From positions 124,001-188,000 of the forward strand of contig NZ_JMKZ01000001.1 of NCBI RefSeq assembly GCF_000685905.1: a DNA stretch of 64,000 nucleotides, written 5' to 3'. The position numbers were made by a program, and so were the translations under genes. This document shows, in pieces, positions 1-11,002 of this stretch. The notes beneath the pieces were generated by a model. That model did not search any database. It had not been told where the DNA came from and worked only from the letters and a program-made list of their open reading frames with translations. Origin of the DNA: Mycoplasmoides pirum ATCC 25960. GTDB lineage: Bacteria; Bacillota_I; Bacilli_A; Mycoplasmatales; Mycoplasmoidaceae. Numbering within the stretch: the stretch's first letter is position 1; each line of letters starts with the position of its first letter.

Positions 1-299
1 CTTCACAATCAGTTGGCGGTTCATCAGCATTACTTGTTTTGGGAATTATATTGTTAGTTATTGCATTTGTGTTTAATATTTTAAATGCAGTTAATATTTT
101 TACTTTCCCAAATCCTAAAAATAATAGTGAATTAAATAATTACAAAATTATATTTGGAATTTTTACTATTATTTTATTAGGTTGAATAGCATCACTTATA
201 TTTGTAGCAATTTCAAAACAATATATAGTTGAAGAAAACATAACAAATCAAAACAATGTTTTAAATAATCAAGAACAAATAAATAATGAAACTATTTAA
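1..299 (+). CDS. C-terminal part of a membrane protein, function unknown
   Basis: The gene enters from the left edge; the open frame begins at base 3 and ends at a TAA at 297-299. About 98 residues are visible. They hold two clear hydrophobic segments, one at the left edge rich in Leu/Ile/Val and one further on containing a UGA-encoded Trp. A polar, Asn/Gln-rich tail of about 30 residues follows. Nothing in this fragment identifies a family. It converges on the ABC transporter gene on the other strand, and the two coding ends overlap by 8 bases (292-299). The missing N-terminus prevents any functional call. Confidence 0.75.
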
Positions 300-1104
300 T
301 ATTTAAATCAAAAAAATTCATTAAAGAACCATATTGATTAATAATTTCTTTTTTAGTTGTATCAATAACCTTTTTGCCGTTTCTCAAAAAAATAATATGT
401 TCAGCAATATATTCAATTTCTTCTATATCATGAGAAACAATGATAATTGTAATCTTATTTTTAAATGCATAATTTTTAATAAATTGTTTTATTTTAGTTC
501 GAATTTTAATGTCTAAACCTGTAGATAATTCATCTAAAAATAAAACTTGAGGATTATGAATTAAAGATAAAAGTGTATTAACTCTTTGAGCCTCACCACC
601 AGATAATGATGAAGCGTTCTTTTTATAAATTTTGTCTATTCCAAAAACATTTATTAGTTCATTTAATATTGAATCTTTTTGCTTGATATTATATAGTTTC
701 ATAACAAATTTAATAACATCTGCAACTGATAAACTACTAGGATAATTAGCTCCTTGAAATTGAATACCAATTTGATTTTTATAATTTTCGCTTCTTAAGT
801 TGTATATGATTTTTCCTGAAGTAGGTTTATTTAATCCAGCAATGATTTCAACTAAAGTAGTTTTACCTGCTCCATTAGCGCCCAAAATAGCTGTATGTTC
901 ATTTTCTTTAATTTGAAATGAAACATCATCTAAAGCAATCTTATGAGTTTTTTTTATTACTCCACTATTAAAAACTTTTCTAATATTTTGAACATCTATA
1001 ATTGTAGATCCTATTTCATTCATTAATGCATTATTGTATCCAAAAGGTTCATCAACATTAATAATTTCTGAAATTAATTTGCTATTTTTATGTTTTATTT
1101 TCAT
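292..1104 (-). CDS. ABC transporter ATP-binding protein
   Basis: A 270-residue nucleotide-binding subunit. It has a Walker A GANGAGKTT near residue 75, a signature LSGGEAQR, a Walker B ending LFLDELSTGLD and an H-loop IVSHD. A roughly 40-residue N-terminal extension precedes the ABC core. The permease gene ends only 6 bases upstream on the same strand (1111-2313), so the two are almost certainly one transcript and one ABC-2 type exporter. The substrate cannot be read from the sequence; drugs, lipids, peptides and glycans are all handled by this class. It uses TAG as its stop codon. Confidence 0.9.
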   Translation of the reverse strand: MKIKHKNSKLISEIINVDEPFGYNNALMNEIGSTIIDVQNIRKVFNSGVIKKTHKIALDDVSFQIKENEHTAILGANGAGKTTLVEIIAGLNKPTSGKIIYNLRSENYKNQIGIQFQGANYPSSLSVADVIKFVMKLYNIKQKDSILNELINVFGIDKIYKKNASSLSGGEAQRVNTLLSLIHNPQVLFLDELSTGLDIKIRTKIKQFIKNYAFKNKITIIIVSHDIEEIEYIAEHIIFLRNGKKVIDTTKKEIINQYGSLMNFFDLNIK

Positions 1105-1110
1105 ACATTA

Positions 1111-2313
1111 TTAACCCCTAGAATTTCATTTAAAGTTAGCAGTAGAAGTACCAAAAAATAAACCCATAAATACAAAAGGCATAACAAAAGATAAAATTTT
1201 GTCTATATTTACAAATATTTCTTGAATTTCGGGAATTGATTGATTAATGTTAGCGCCCATTGATGCAACTACTTGCATAAATGGATTATTTATTTGTCAA
1301 ATATTACTTGTTTGAAAATTAAATAAACTGTTTGTAGGTAATATGAATGTTTGCTCTGTGTTTTTTAGTTGTTCAATACTTGTTTGATAAACAAATCCCT
1401 TTCCTGAATCTATAAATGTTATATAAAATTCATTGTCTGGTGGCAAAATTGCACCACCTATTGTTTGAATAGGTTCAAAAACATAATTGCCTGTATTAGA
1501 ATTTAAAACAAAATGTCCCGGTATCGCAGAACTACCATATTTGCTTGCAGCTATTTTTATTAACATATCAGTTTGTGTATCAGTTGAACTAAAATTAAAT
1601 TGTGATATATCAATTTGATAGTTGCTATAATGAAATAAATTATTAATGTTAGCAAACCATGATTCTATTCCTAATGCTGATGTATATCTAAATGGCATTA
1701 AATATGCTAAGTATTTTAAAATTGGTATATTTGCTACCATAGAAAATGGCACTAGTGCTCCACCAACAAACATAGCACCAATGATAATAATTAAACCTGC
1801 TGTTTGAATTGCAAGAACACTTTTTAAAATACTAGCAGTAACAAAGCCGATTGAAAGTGATAAAAAAATTGTTAATAATTGAGCTAAAGTTCATGATAAA
1901 TAATCTGCAGAATTATAAATGCTATAAAAATCCGTTTGACCAAATTTACTAGAATCATTCCCAAATACTAAATACACATATAGCATTGAAATAAGTAAAT
2001 TTAAAATAACTGAAACAATCATGAATGAAGTAAAGTAAATAAATATGGATGTCATAAATAAAATTGGTTTAACATCTGTGACACCAATTCTTTTTAAGAT
2101 TACTGAACTTTTAAATTCAAAAATAGTTTGTGGAACAATTGTAACACCCGTGCATATTATTGGAATAGATAAAGCGTTTGCCAAAATAACAATTGGTGAT
2201 GAAAATAATGACATTGAAATTATCATTATTATTGGTGCAATGATAAAAGTAAAGAACGGCCCTGATCAAGACTTTCAAAAATACTTATTAATTATGTTTA
2301 AAACACCTAGCAT
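1111..2313 (-). CDS. ABC-2 type transporter permease
   Basis: A 400-residue membrane protein read from ATG at 2313 across several UGA (Trp) codons to TAA at 1111-1113. It has about six hydrophobic segments. An N-terminal segment is followed by cytoplasmic and membrane stretches typical of ABC-2 permeases, including a motif resembling RIGVTDVKP after the second helix. Before the last helix lies a roughly 120-residue loop rich in Ser/Asn/Thr and predicted to face outward. That loop is longer than in most ABC-2 permeases and may carry the substrate-recognition surface. It is paired with the downstream ATPase. Family assignment rests on topology and partner rather than on a diagnostic motif. Confidence 0.8.
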
Positions 2314-2334
2314 CTTTTATTACATCTAATAATT

Positions 2335-2368
2335 TATAATACATATGAATATATTCAAAAATTATACT
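2335..2368 (+). promoter_or_regulatory. Candidate promoter region for the prs operon
   Basis: The 92-base gap between the divergent permease and prs genes holds a TATAAT at 2335-2340 and a TATACT at 2363-2368 on the plus strand. Either could be the -10 element. No good -35 box is visible, which is common in mycoplasmas. The minus-strand promoter for the exporter must also lie here. Confidence 0.35.
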
Positions 2369-2405
2369 ATACATAAACTTTTTGTATTTAAGAAAGCAAA
2401 ATTAA

Positions 2406-3461
2406 ATGTCTCACAAATTTGGAAATAAAAAAGAAAATTATTTTTTAAATAATCATGTAATTTTTGGTTTGACAGGTAGTAAAGATTTAGCTAGTAAAAT
2501 TTGTAAGTCATTAGGAATTAATTTGGGTAATATCGAAATTAACCATTTCGCTGACGGAGAAGTTTATGTTAGATCTGACATTTCATTAAGAAACAAGGAT
2601 GTAATTTTAGTTCAATCTACATCAAAACCTGTAAATGAAAATATTATGGAATTGTTGATTGCTATTGATTCAGTTAAAAGAGCTTCTGCAAAATCTATTA
2701 CTGCTTTTATACCATATTACAGTTATGCGAGGCAAGATCGAAAATCAAAGGGCAGAGAACCTATAAGTAGTAAATTAGTTGCTGATTTATTAGCAGTAGC
2801 AGGCGCAACAAGAATTGCTTTAACAGATATTCATAGCGAGCAAATTCAAGGTTTTTTTAATATCCCTGTTGATACATTACGTGCTGCACAAGTTATGTGA
2901 TGTAAATTGCTTACTCAATTTTCTAAAAAAGATTTAGTAATTGTTTCACCAGATTATGGTGGTGTAAAAAGAGCTAGAAAAATAGCTGAATCATTTAATT
3001 TACCATTGGCAATTATTGACAAAAGAAGACCAAAGCCTAATACTGCAGAATCAATTAATGTTTTAGGCGAAGTTGCTAATAAAAATTGTGTATTAGTTGA
3101 TGATATGATTGATACAGGGGGAACTATTCTTTCGGCTTCTAAATTATTAAAAACTAAAAAAGCCAAAAATATTATTGTTATGGCAACGCATGGTTTGTTT
3201 AATGGTGATGCAATTAAAAATTTTAAACAAGTAGCTAAAGAAAAAACAATAAATAAAATTTATATTACAGATACAATTGAACCAAGAAAAGAATTAAGTG
3301 AGATCTCTAATTTAGAAATTGTTTCATTATCTAATTTTTATTCTAAGATTATTAAATGTTATATTTATGGAACATCTGTTTCAAATGTTTATCACGAGTA
3401 TGATAAATGAGCACAATCAAAAGATCTAGCAAGCAACGCAAAACTATTAAAGAAGTTGTAG
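2406..3461 (+). CDS. prs: Ribose-phosphate pyrophosphokinase (PRPP synthetase)
   Basis: A 351-residue cytoplasmic enzyme making PRPP from ribose 5-phosphate and ATP for nucleotide salvage. It shows the N-terminal FADGE motif, the catalytic stretch SYARQDRK, the metal-binding ALTDIHSEQIQGFF, and the PRPP loop VLVDDMIDTGGT. It is longer than the usual ~315 residues, with about 20 extra N-terminal residues and a longer C-terminus. UGA codons at 2898 and 3408 are read as Trp. Reading through the second takes the protein 17 residues further to TAG at 3459-3461, so it overlaps the start of rnmV by 55 bases. If UGA at 3408 were a stop, the overlap would be 4 bases. Confidence 0.95.
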
Positions 3462-3967
3462 TTGTTGAAGGTAAAACTGATACTCAAAAATTACAAAAAT
3501 TGTTTAATGTTGAAACAATTGAAACAAACGGATCAGATTTAACTAAATTAAAAATAAATCTAATTAAGAAAGCTTCTAAAAATCAAGGTGTAATATTGTT
3601 TTTAGATCCCGATTATCAAGGAAATAAAATTCGTAAACAAATTGCTCAGCATTTGGATTCTTATAAGGAATGTTTTATTAAAATTAGTGATGTTGATTCA
3701 AAATCTAAAAAAATAGGTATAGCAGAAGCTAATGATGATGCGATTATCGATGCTTTAAAAAACCACATAACAAATATTTCAAATATACAATCTATTTCAT
3801 GAAATGATTATTTGAATTTTGAATTGAATAACAAAAACAAAAGATTAGTTATTTGTAATTTTTTAAAAATTCCTTATAGTAATCATAAACAATTATTTAA
3901 AAAGTTGAATTTGTTAGGCATTACAAAAGAAGAATTAGGGAAAATAGTTAATGAAAGAAAAGAATAA
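3407..3967 (+). CDS. rnmV: Ribonuclease M5 (5S rRNA maturase)
   Basis: A 186-residue Toprim-domain nuclease that finishes 5S rRNA processing. The N-terminal VVVVEGKTDT carries the Toprim glutamate, and LFLDPDYQG carries the DxD metal site. Length matches the family. The only ATG upstream of the domain is at 3407, which adds about 14 residues relative to the usual start and lies inside the prs coding region. A UGA (Trp) occurs at 3800. The 3' end overlaps rsmI by 17 bases. RNase M5 needs ribosomal protein L18 as cofactor in Bacillus; that gene is not in this window. Confidence 0.92.
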
Positions 3968-4787
3968 ATTTTTTGTAATAGCTACACCTATAGGAAATTT
4001 ACAAGAAATTAATCCACGAATAATTGCAAGTATTGAAAATTGTGATTATTTATTTTGTGAAGATACAAGAATAACTCAAAAATTATTAAATCTAATTAAT
4101 ATCAAAAAATTTCCAAAACTTATTAGTTATCATAAATTTAATGAAAAAAGCAAATTAGAAAATTTAATAAATTTAATTCAAAATCACACATGTGGTTTAA
4201 TTTCTGATGCTGGCTATCCATCTATATCTGATCCTGGACAAATAATTATTAATTCCATAAGAAAACAATTACCTTTTTATAGTGTTGAGGTAATAAATTG
4301 CTCAAATGCAATAATATGTGCTTTAGTGGGTTCTGGTTTTAATACTTCTAATTTTTATTTTGCTGGTTTTTTAAATCGTGATAATTTAGATAAAGAATTG
4401 GAATTATTAAAAAACATTAAAACAACAATTGTCATATATGAATCTGTTCATCGAATTCAAAATACTTTGTTAACTTTAGATAAACATTTTCCAAATAAAA
4501 ACTTATGTGTTGCAAGAGAACTAACCAAACAAAATGAAACATATTATTTTGGTTCAGGATCAGAAATATCTAAACAATTAATTTTAAAAGGTGAATTTGT
4601 TATTATTTTAGATAACCGAGATGAATTATATTCTAAAAAAATAGCAATAAATTCTAATCATATTTCAGAGGTTAAAGAATTATTGAATTTAAATGTTAGA
4701 TTAAAAGATGCTTGTAAATTTGTAGCAAAAAAGTCTAATATAAGTAATTCTGAACTTTATAAATATTTTCAAAATAAGAAAGATTAA
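3951..4787 (+). CDS. rsmI: 16S rRNA 2'-O-ribose methyltransferase RsmI
   Basis: A 278-residue SAM-dependent methyltransferase of the tetrapyrrole-methylase fold that modifies C1402 of 16S rRNA. Seen motifs: the N-terminal VIATPIGNLQEI, the CEDTRITQKLL stretch, LISDAGYPSISDPG and a VYESVHRI block, all hallmarks of RsmI. The length is close to that of the family (~280-290). The ATG lies inside the end of rnmV, and rarA begins 5 bases after the stop, so translational coupling along prs-rnmV-rsmI-rarA is likely. It contains no UGA codons. Confidence 0.94.
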   Translation: MKEKNKFFVIATPIGNLQEINPRIIASIENCDYLFCEDTRITQKLLNLINIKKFPKLISYHKFNEKSKLENLINLIQNHTCGLISDAGYPSISDPGQIIINSIRKQLPFYSVEVINCSNAIICALVGSGFNTSNFYFAGFLNRDNLDKELELLKNIKTTIVIYESVHRIQNTLLTLDKHFPNKNLCVARELTKQNETYYFGSGSEISKQLILKGEFVIILDNRDELYSKKIAINSNHISEVKELLNLNVRLKDACKFVAKKSNISNSELYKYFQNKKD

Positions 4788-4792
4788 ATAAA

Positions 4793-6031
4793 ATGGCAGA
4801 TTTTTTAGCAAATAAAATGCGGCCCAAAACAATTAAAAATGTTTTTGGACAAGATCATTTATTAAATAGTAATGGCATTTTAACAAGAATGGTTAAAGCT
4901 AAAAAACCCTTTTCTTTAATCTTTTATGGAAAACCAGGAATAGGTAAATCTACTTTAGCAATTTCATTAGCAAATGATTTGAAAGTTCCATATCAAATAT
5001 TTAACGCAGCAAATGATAATAAAGAAAAACTTAACAACATTTTATCAATAGCTAAAATATCTAAAAGTTACATTATAATTTTGGAAGAAATTCATCAGTT
5101 AAATAGAGACAAACAAGATATTCTATTATCTGCATTAGAGCAAGGTCAAATCTTTATGTTTGCTACAACAACAGAGAATCCATTTTTTGTGATTAATCCC
5201 GCAATTAGAAGTCGATGCCAAATTTTACAATTAAAACCATTAACAAACGATCAAGTATTTGAGGGTTTAAAAAAGTTAATAAATGATTTGAAAATAAAAA
5301 ACATTGATTCAGAAATTTTAAAAAACATTTCTTATAAAGTACAAGGTGATTTACGTGCAGCATTAAACATTATTGATGTAATAGTTAATTTGTATTCAGA
5401 TAAAAAAATAGATAAAAAAATTTTAGATAATATAACTAATGAATCATACATAACTAATTCTCATTATGATGATGAATTCCATAATTTAAAATCGGCATTG
5501 CATAAATCTATTCGAGGTAGTGATGTTGATGCCTCACTTCATTATCTGGCTAGATTAATATTAAGCCATGACTTGGTTTCTATTTCTCGTAGATTAATAA
5601 TGGTTGCGTATGAAGATATAGGATTAGCAAATCCCAATTTATGTATGCGCACTTATTTAGGTTTGCAAGCTGCCAAAGAAGTTGGTTTTCCAGAAGCATC
5701 AACAATTTTAGGTAATTTAGTAATTGAATTAGCATTATCTCCTAAATCTAATTCTGCTTATTTAGCAATTAATGATGCATTAACAGATGCTTCCAGTGGT
5801 AATTCTTATGAAATTCCAAAACATCTTTGAGATAGTCATTATGCATCAAGTTATAAATTAGGTGTTAAAGGTTATAAATATCCCCATGATTATAAAAATG
5901 CATGAGTGGAACAGCAATATTTACCAAATGAAATAATTGATAAACAATATTATTTTCCTACTGAACACAGCATTAATGAAAAAAAATTAACAGAATGGTT
6001 GAAAAAATTGAATCGGTATAAAGAAGATTAA
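4793..6031 (+). CDS. rarA: RarA/MgsA-type AAA+ ATPase (replication fork maintenance)
   Basis: A 412-residue AAA+ ATPase of the RarA/MgsA/WRNIP1 family, related to clamp-loader subunits, which acts at stalled forks. Walker A is GKPGIGKST. Walker B reads IILEEIHQLN with Glu replacing the usual Asp. Sensor 1 is TTTENPFF, followed by an SRC arginine-finger region. The conserved C-terminal part includes YEDIGLANPN and a run of Tyr/Trp-rich sequence after UGA codons at 5828 and beyond. Full length for the family. Its last 4 bases overlap the convergent glycosyltransferase gene. Confidence 0.92.
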
Positions 6032-6912
6032 TTTTGTCTAAAATATTTTTTTAAAAATAATTTAAAAATAATTCACATAATTCAACGATAACTCATAGGT
6101 AGAGATTTAAACTTAAATTTTCGATTTGTTTTGAATGAAAACATACTTTGATTTAGTAGTTTGCGAAATTTGTTCCGCATAATATGAATAGCAACAATTT
6201 CTTGAGCATCTAATTTCAATAAATTTAAACAAATTTCAATCTCCGTTCGATAACGTTGATTGTCTCAAGGTTTAGTCATTGAATTACCTATTCTTTTGTA
6301 ATTGTAAATACCCATTGGTTTTTTAATGTGATAAATGCTTTCTGCTAAATAAATAGCATTAGCTGTATATATTGCATCTTGATAAGATATTTTTTCTTTT
6401 AATTCAGGTAGTTGATAAAAAAGTTTGTTATTTAAAAATTTACCCAATGGTATGCAAAAAGGTGTTTGTGCTTGAATTTTATTTTTTGTTTCTTTAACAA
6501 AAACACTATATGTAGGAACATAAAATTTTATTTTGTTTCCTTTTTTGTAAAAATCCCCAATCACAAGATCGTAATTTTTATTTAAATTGTTAACACATTC
6601 CAATGCATTTGGCAAGTATGTATCATCAGCATCTAGAACTGTAATGTATTCTCCTTTTGCTAAATTTTGAGATTTTACAAAATTTATAACAGAACCCCAA
6701 TTGTTATTTTTTTTATAAAAATATTCAATATTTAATTTTGTTTTATTTTTTCATTCATCAACAACTTGTTTTGTATTATCTATTGATTCATCATCAACAA
6801 TTAAAACTTGAATATTTTCGTGTGCAAAAGTTTGATTGTTAATTGATTCTATTGCATTTTTTAGATAGAAAGCATTATTATATGTTGGAATAATTATTGT
6901 AAATTTATACAT
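6028..6912 (-). CDS. Family 2 glycosyltransferase
   Basis: A 294-residue GT-A fold glycosyltransferase. The N-terminus (TIIIPTYNNAFYLKNAIES) is the classical GT2 opening; VDDESIDNT and the DXD-like VLDADDTYLPNALE supply the nucleotide-sugar and metal sites. The C-terminal third is basic and aromatic (SYRWIMWIIFKLFLK), probably a membrane-association segment. The NNNWGSVINFV motif is nearly repeated in the GT2 at 59201-60097, so the two are paralogues. Acceptor unknown; mycoplasma GT2 enzymes commonly make membrane glycolipids or capsular polysaccharide. It stands alone on this strand, with TAA at 6028-6030. Confidence 0.88.
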
Positions 6913-7055
6913 TTTTAATTAATTTCAAATTTGTAAAAAATAAAAACTAGTCAATTTATCTTTATTTTTTTATTATTGTGTTTCATAATATTATAAATAT
7001 TTAAAAATTAGATACAAACTACATTAATAAATTTATTTGTAAACTTTATAAGTTA

Positions 7056-7084
7056 TTGCAAAAAAATAAAAATAATTTTATAAT
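7056..7084 (+). promoter_or_regulatory. Candidate sigma-A promoter of the permease leader
   Basis: TTGCAA (7056-7061) and TATAAT (7079-7084) are separated by exactly 17 bases. A start near 7091 would give an untranslated leader of about 190 bases ahead of the permease at 7281. The rest of the 6913-7280 gap has no gene; it is AT-rich filler plus the two hairpins listed next. Confidence 0.5.
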
Positions 7085-7127
7085 TTACTTGTAAATTAAT
7101 ACATAAATTTCTTACATGTTATGAATT

Positions 7128-7148
7128 AAAAGTACTTTAAGTATTTTT
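7128..7148 (+). other. First leader hairpin upstream of the amino-acid permease
   Basis: AAAAGTAC (7128-7135) can pair with GTATTTTT (7141-7148) around a 5-base loop, with one G-T wobble. It lies in the long leader between the candidate promoter and the permease. Weak on its own; listed because a much stronger hairpin follows 22 bases later. Confidence 0.35.
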
Positions 7149-7170
7149 ATGTATTTATTAGAGAGAATAT

Positions 7171-7216
7171 AAGTTGACTTATAAAAGAATTTTTTTAATT
7201 CTAAGTCAACTTTTTT
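7171..7216 (+). terminator. Terminator-like hairpin in the permease 5' leader (possible attenuator)
   Basis: AAGTTGACTTA (7171-7181) pairs perfectly with TAAGTCAACTT (7202-7212). An inner GAATT/AATTC pair (7187-7191 with 7197-7201) extends it past a 5-base bulge. A run of T follows (7211-7216). This has the form of an intrinsic terminator but sits about 65 bases before the permease start and downstream of the candidate promoter, so it may control read-through. No T-box or known riboswitch consensus was recognised around it. Confidence 0.55.
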
Positions 7217-7280
7217 CTTTATATTTACCATTAAACCATTAGCAATTTTTATTAAAATTTTTATCAAAGGAATTAAGTAA

Positions 7281-8924
7281 ATGAAAGTAGAACATGCTAG
7301 AAAAATTGGTTTTTTTAGTGCATTAGCAATGTCACTAGGAACAATTATTGGAATAGGTATTTTTTTTAAAAATATTCCAATAATAAAAGCACAAGCAATA
7401 GAAAACAGTGATATGTTTTCTTTTTGAAGTGGCATTGTTTCTTGAATTATAGCAGCAGTAATTATTTTGTGTGCTGCAATCTCTTTTTCTAAAATAGCTA
7501 CAAATTATTCATCTAATGGTGGTTTAGCAAGTTGAACAGAAAATTTATCTAGAGAAGTTTCGACAACTAGACTAGGTGGAAAAATGAAAATTCAATATCT
7601 AGGTAGATTTGTAAGAATTCAACATTCAGCTTATTACTTAGGTATTTTCGCGGGAGTATTACCTTTTCTAGCAGTTGAAGGTTTATATAATGCAATTGAC
7701 ATAGCTGTTAATAATACACCATCTGGTCAAGTGCATTTTGGATATATATTTTTAGGTGGTTTTATAATATTAATATCATTAATAGGAATTAATTTTTTGA
7801 GCTCACGTGGTTCAAGATCTTCTTCATATATTCAAAATACTTCAATGCTTTTAAAAATTATTCCTTTAGGTATAGCTTTAATAATTGGTTTATCCAATAT
7901 TAATCAATCTAATATTTTAGATAAAAATGTAAATGATTTAATGAATTCGCCTATTAAAGATTTATATCCAACAGATATTACAAAACAATTAATTCCTACG
8001 ACAACTATTTTTAATGTTAAGGGCATGTTTATTGCTTTGCCAAGTATTTTATTTGCTTTTGATTCATTTACAAATGTTGGAAATCTACCTGATAGAGTCA
8101 ACAATCCTAAAAAAACTATTCCAATAGTTTTAGTGGTTTCAATTATTATTGCATCAATTGTTTACATTTTGATTGCAATTGGTGCGGGTTTTACTGGTTT
8201 TGGAGATGTTGGAACTATTTTTAAAACTCTTGTCCCAGATAATTTGGCAAATGCAGCTAGTATTAGAAAAGGTCTTGATATAACAATTAACATTTTTGTT
8301 ACCATAAGTGCAATCGGAGTTGTTAATGGAATGTCATTTACTCTTTTTGAAAGCTGCAAATCTTTAATTGGTTCTGGGCAAATTATGGGTTGAAAAAAAT
8401 TAAGTGTATTGAATGAAAAATACAACAATAGAGGCACATTAATTCTAATTTTAATTATTACTTGTTCATTTAACATCATAATTGGTTCTGTTGCTACAAT
8501 TGTAAACAATGATGCTCTCGTGGATTCGGTTACAAATTTTCCAACGTTATTTTTTATACCAATATACGCAATAGTCTTATTGCTTGGTTCTATTCAAAGA
8601 AATAGATTTGTTCGTAACAGTAAAACTATATCTTTTGAAATTATTACAGGAATTGCTATCTTAGGTTTTTTTGTTGTTTTTGGTTACTTCTTTTTTTATC
8701 AATATATTTATGAAGTAATTGCTAACGCTAATATGGATTCTAATTCTGGATTATTTTTTAATTCAAATATTGGAGCTCAAAAATGAAAAAATTATGATGA
8801 TGCAATAGTTTTTTGAGTTTTATTAGCTTGATTTATAAGCTTTCCATTTATTAATCACTTTGTTATCAAAAAAACAGGCGGATATAAAGTGAGTTTTAAT
8901 GATGCTATTATTGAACATAAATAA
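7281..8924 (+). CDS. APC-family amino-acid permease
   Basis: A 547-residue polytopic protein with about 12 hydrophobic helices. The N-terminal GFFSALAMSLGTIIGIGIFF contains the conserved APC substrate-binding glycine motif in helix 1. The mid-protein stretch FAFDSFTNVGNLPDRVNNPKK is the typical APC loop after helix 6. A roughly 60-residue polar loop around residues 200-250 and a late hydrophilic insertion are longer than in small APC members. The ATG is preceded by AAAGGA at 7265. Substrate is uncertain; mycoplasmas lack amino-acid synthesis and depend on such importers. The gene is monocistronic, with uvrB following after 54 bases. Confidence 0.88.
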
Positions 8925-8978
8925 AATAAATATAATATACTAAATCAACTTTAATAATTCTTAAATTATGCAAATTAA

Positions 8979-10994
8979 ATGAAACAAGCAAATCAAACTA
9001 AATTTCAACTTGTAAGTAAGTATAAACCAGCAGGCGATCAGCCTAAAGCAATACAAACTTTAGTTAAAAATTTAAAAAATAAAATTAAAAATCAAGTTTT
9101 GCTTGGAGCAACTGGTACTGGTAAAACTTTTACAATTGCCCATGTAATTCAAGAAATAAATAAACCAACTTTAGTTTTAGCCCATAACAAAACTTTGGCT
9201 GCTCAATTATATTCTGAATTCAAAGAATTATTTCCTAACAATGCAGTTGAATATTTTGTTTCATATTTCGACTTTTATCAACCTGAAGCTTATATTCCCA
9301 GAACAGACACATACATTGAAAAATCATCAGTTACTAACCAAGAAATTGAAATGTTAAGATTAGCAACATTAAATTCTTTAACATCTAGAAAAGATGTAAT
9401 AGTTGTGGCTTCTATAGCATGTATTTATCCAAGCGCCCCGCCTGAAGATTTTGAAGAATTTAGAATTATTATTAAAACAAAAAACCAATATAAAATTAAT
9501 GAATTTAAACATAAATTAGTTTCATTAAATTATAAGTTTAATCGTATTGATTTATCCCCTGGTAATTTCAGAATTAATGGAGATATTATCGATATTGCAC
9601 CAGGATATACAAATGAATTTTATATTCGGTTATCGTTTTTTGGAGATACTCTTGAAGAAATAGTGAAAGTTAATCCTATTGATGGTGTTGTTTTGGAAAG
9701 ATTAACAGCTTATGTAATTGGTCCTGCAGATGAATATCTAATGAATCGAGATCGAATGGATGAAGCTTTAAAAAGAATCAAGGATGAATTAAAAGATCGT
9801 TTAATGCAATTTACAAGAGAAAATAAATTACTTGAAGCAGAACGATTAGAACAAAGAACTAATTATGATTTAGAAGCATTAAAAGAATTTGGGTTTTGCA
9901 CAGGTATTGAAAATTATGCTCGCCATTTAGAGTTAAGAGGACCTGAAGAAACTCCTTATACATTATTTGATTATTTTGGTAAAGACTGATTAATGGTTAT
10001 TGATGAATCTCATATGTCTGTACCTCAAGTTAGAGGAATGTATAATACTGATAAATCTCGTAAAGAAAGTTTAATTGAATATGGTTTTAGATTACCTTCA
10101 GCCAAAGACAATCGACCTTTAAATTTTGATGAATTCCAATCAAAACTTTCAAATGTAATTTTTGTTAGTGCAACACCTAACGAATGAGAAATTGATTTTT
10201 CAAAAAAACACGTGATTGAACAATTAGTTCGACCTACTGGTTTAGTTGATCCTGAAATTGAAATTAGACCCACAAAATATCAAATTGATAATTTAATTGA
10301 AGAATTACACAAACAAATAGCAAAAAAACAAAGAACTTTTGTAACTGTAATGACAATTAAAATGGCTGAAGATTTGACAGAATATTTAAAAGAACGAAAT
10401 ATTAAAGTTGCTTATTTACATAATGAATTAAAAACATTGGAACGTTCTTTAATAATTAATGATTTGCGACGTGGTAAGTATGATTGTGTAGTTGGAATTA
10501 ATTTGTTGCGTGAGGGTTTGGATGTACCCGAAGTTTCATTAGTTTGTATTTTTGATGCAGATAAACCAGGTTTTTTTAGAAGTGATAAATCCCTGATTCA
10601 ATTAATTGGTCGAGCTGCAAGAAATATTGAAGGTAAAGTTATTATGTATGCTGACGTAATAACTCCCGCAATGAAAATTGCAATAGATGAAACAAATCGT
10701 CGTCGAAAAACACAAATTGAATTTAATAAAAAACACAACATTAAACCCCAAACAATTGTTAAACCAATATATGATGATTTAAGTAACAAAGAAAGCGCTA
10801 GAGATTTACAAAATTTTGTTTCTAAAAAGAACAAAGGTGAGAAAGCTACTAAGAAACTAATTGAAAGTTTTAGAATTGAAATGTTGGAAGCTGCAAAAAA
10901 GCAAGATTATGAACGAGCTGCTGAATTGCGAGATATTATTTTAGAATTAGAAGCACAAATGCCTTATACAAAAAATAAAAAGAAAAATAAATAG
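8979..10994 (+). CDS. uvrB: UvrABC excision nuclease subunit B
   Basis: A 671-residue DNA-damage recognition helicase-like subunit. In order: Walker A GATGTGKT near residue 45, the Tyr-rich beta-hairpin [15 protein letters not shown], the helicase motif DESH reached after a UGA Trp at 9987, motif [12 protein letters not shown], motif [11 protein letters not shown], motif [11 protein letters not shown], and the C-terminal UVR coiled coil ([17 protein letters not shown]) that contacts UvrC. Full length for the family. uvrA and uvrC are not in the window. glmS starts 8 bases after the stop, so the two are probably cotranscribed. Confidence 0.97.
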
Positions 10995-11002
10995 TAAAAA
11001 TT

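Noticed and set aside
2406-3461. Frequent in-frame TGA codons splitting many genes (here prs) as signs of widespread pseudogenes
   Set aside because: TGA falls at conserved Trp positions in intact housekeeping genes, and a tRNA-Trp(UCA) is present, so the code is UGA=Trp.
7112-7435. Minus-strand open frame across the permease start
   Set aside because: It spans the leader hairpins and antisense of conserved permease codons; low-complexity shadow.
10995-11002. glmS ribozyme upstream of glmS
   Set aside because: Only 8 bases separate uvrB and glmS; the ribozyme core cannot fit.
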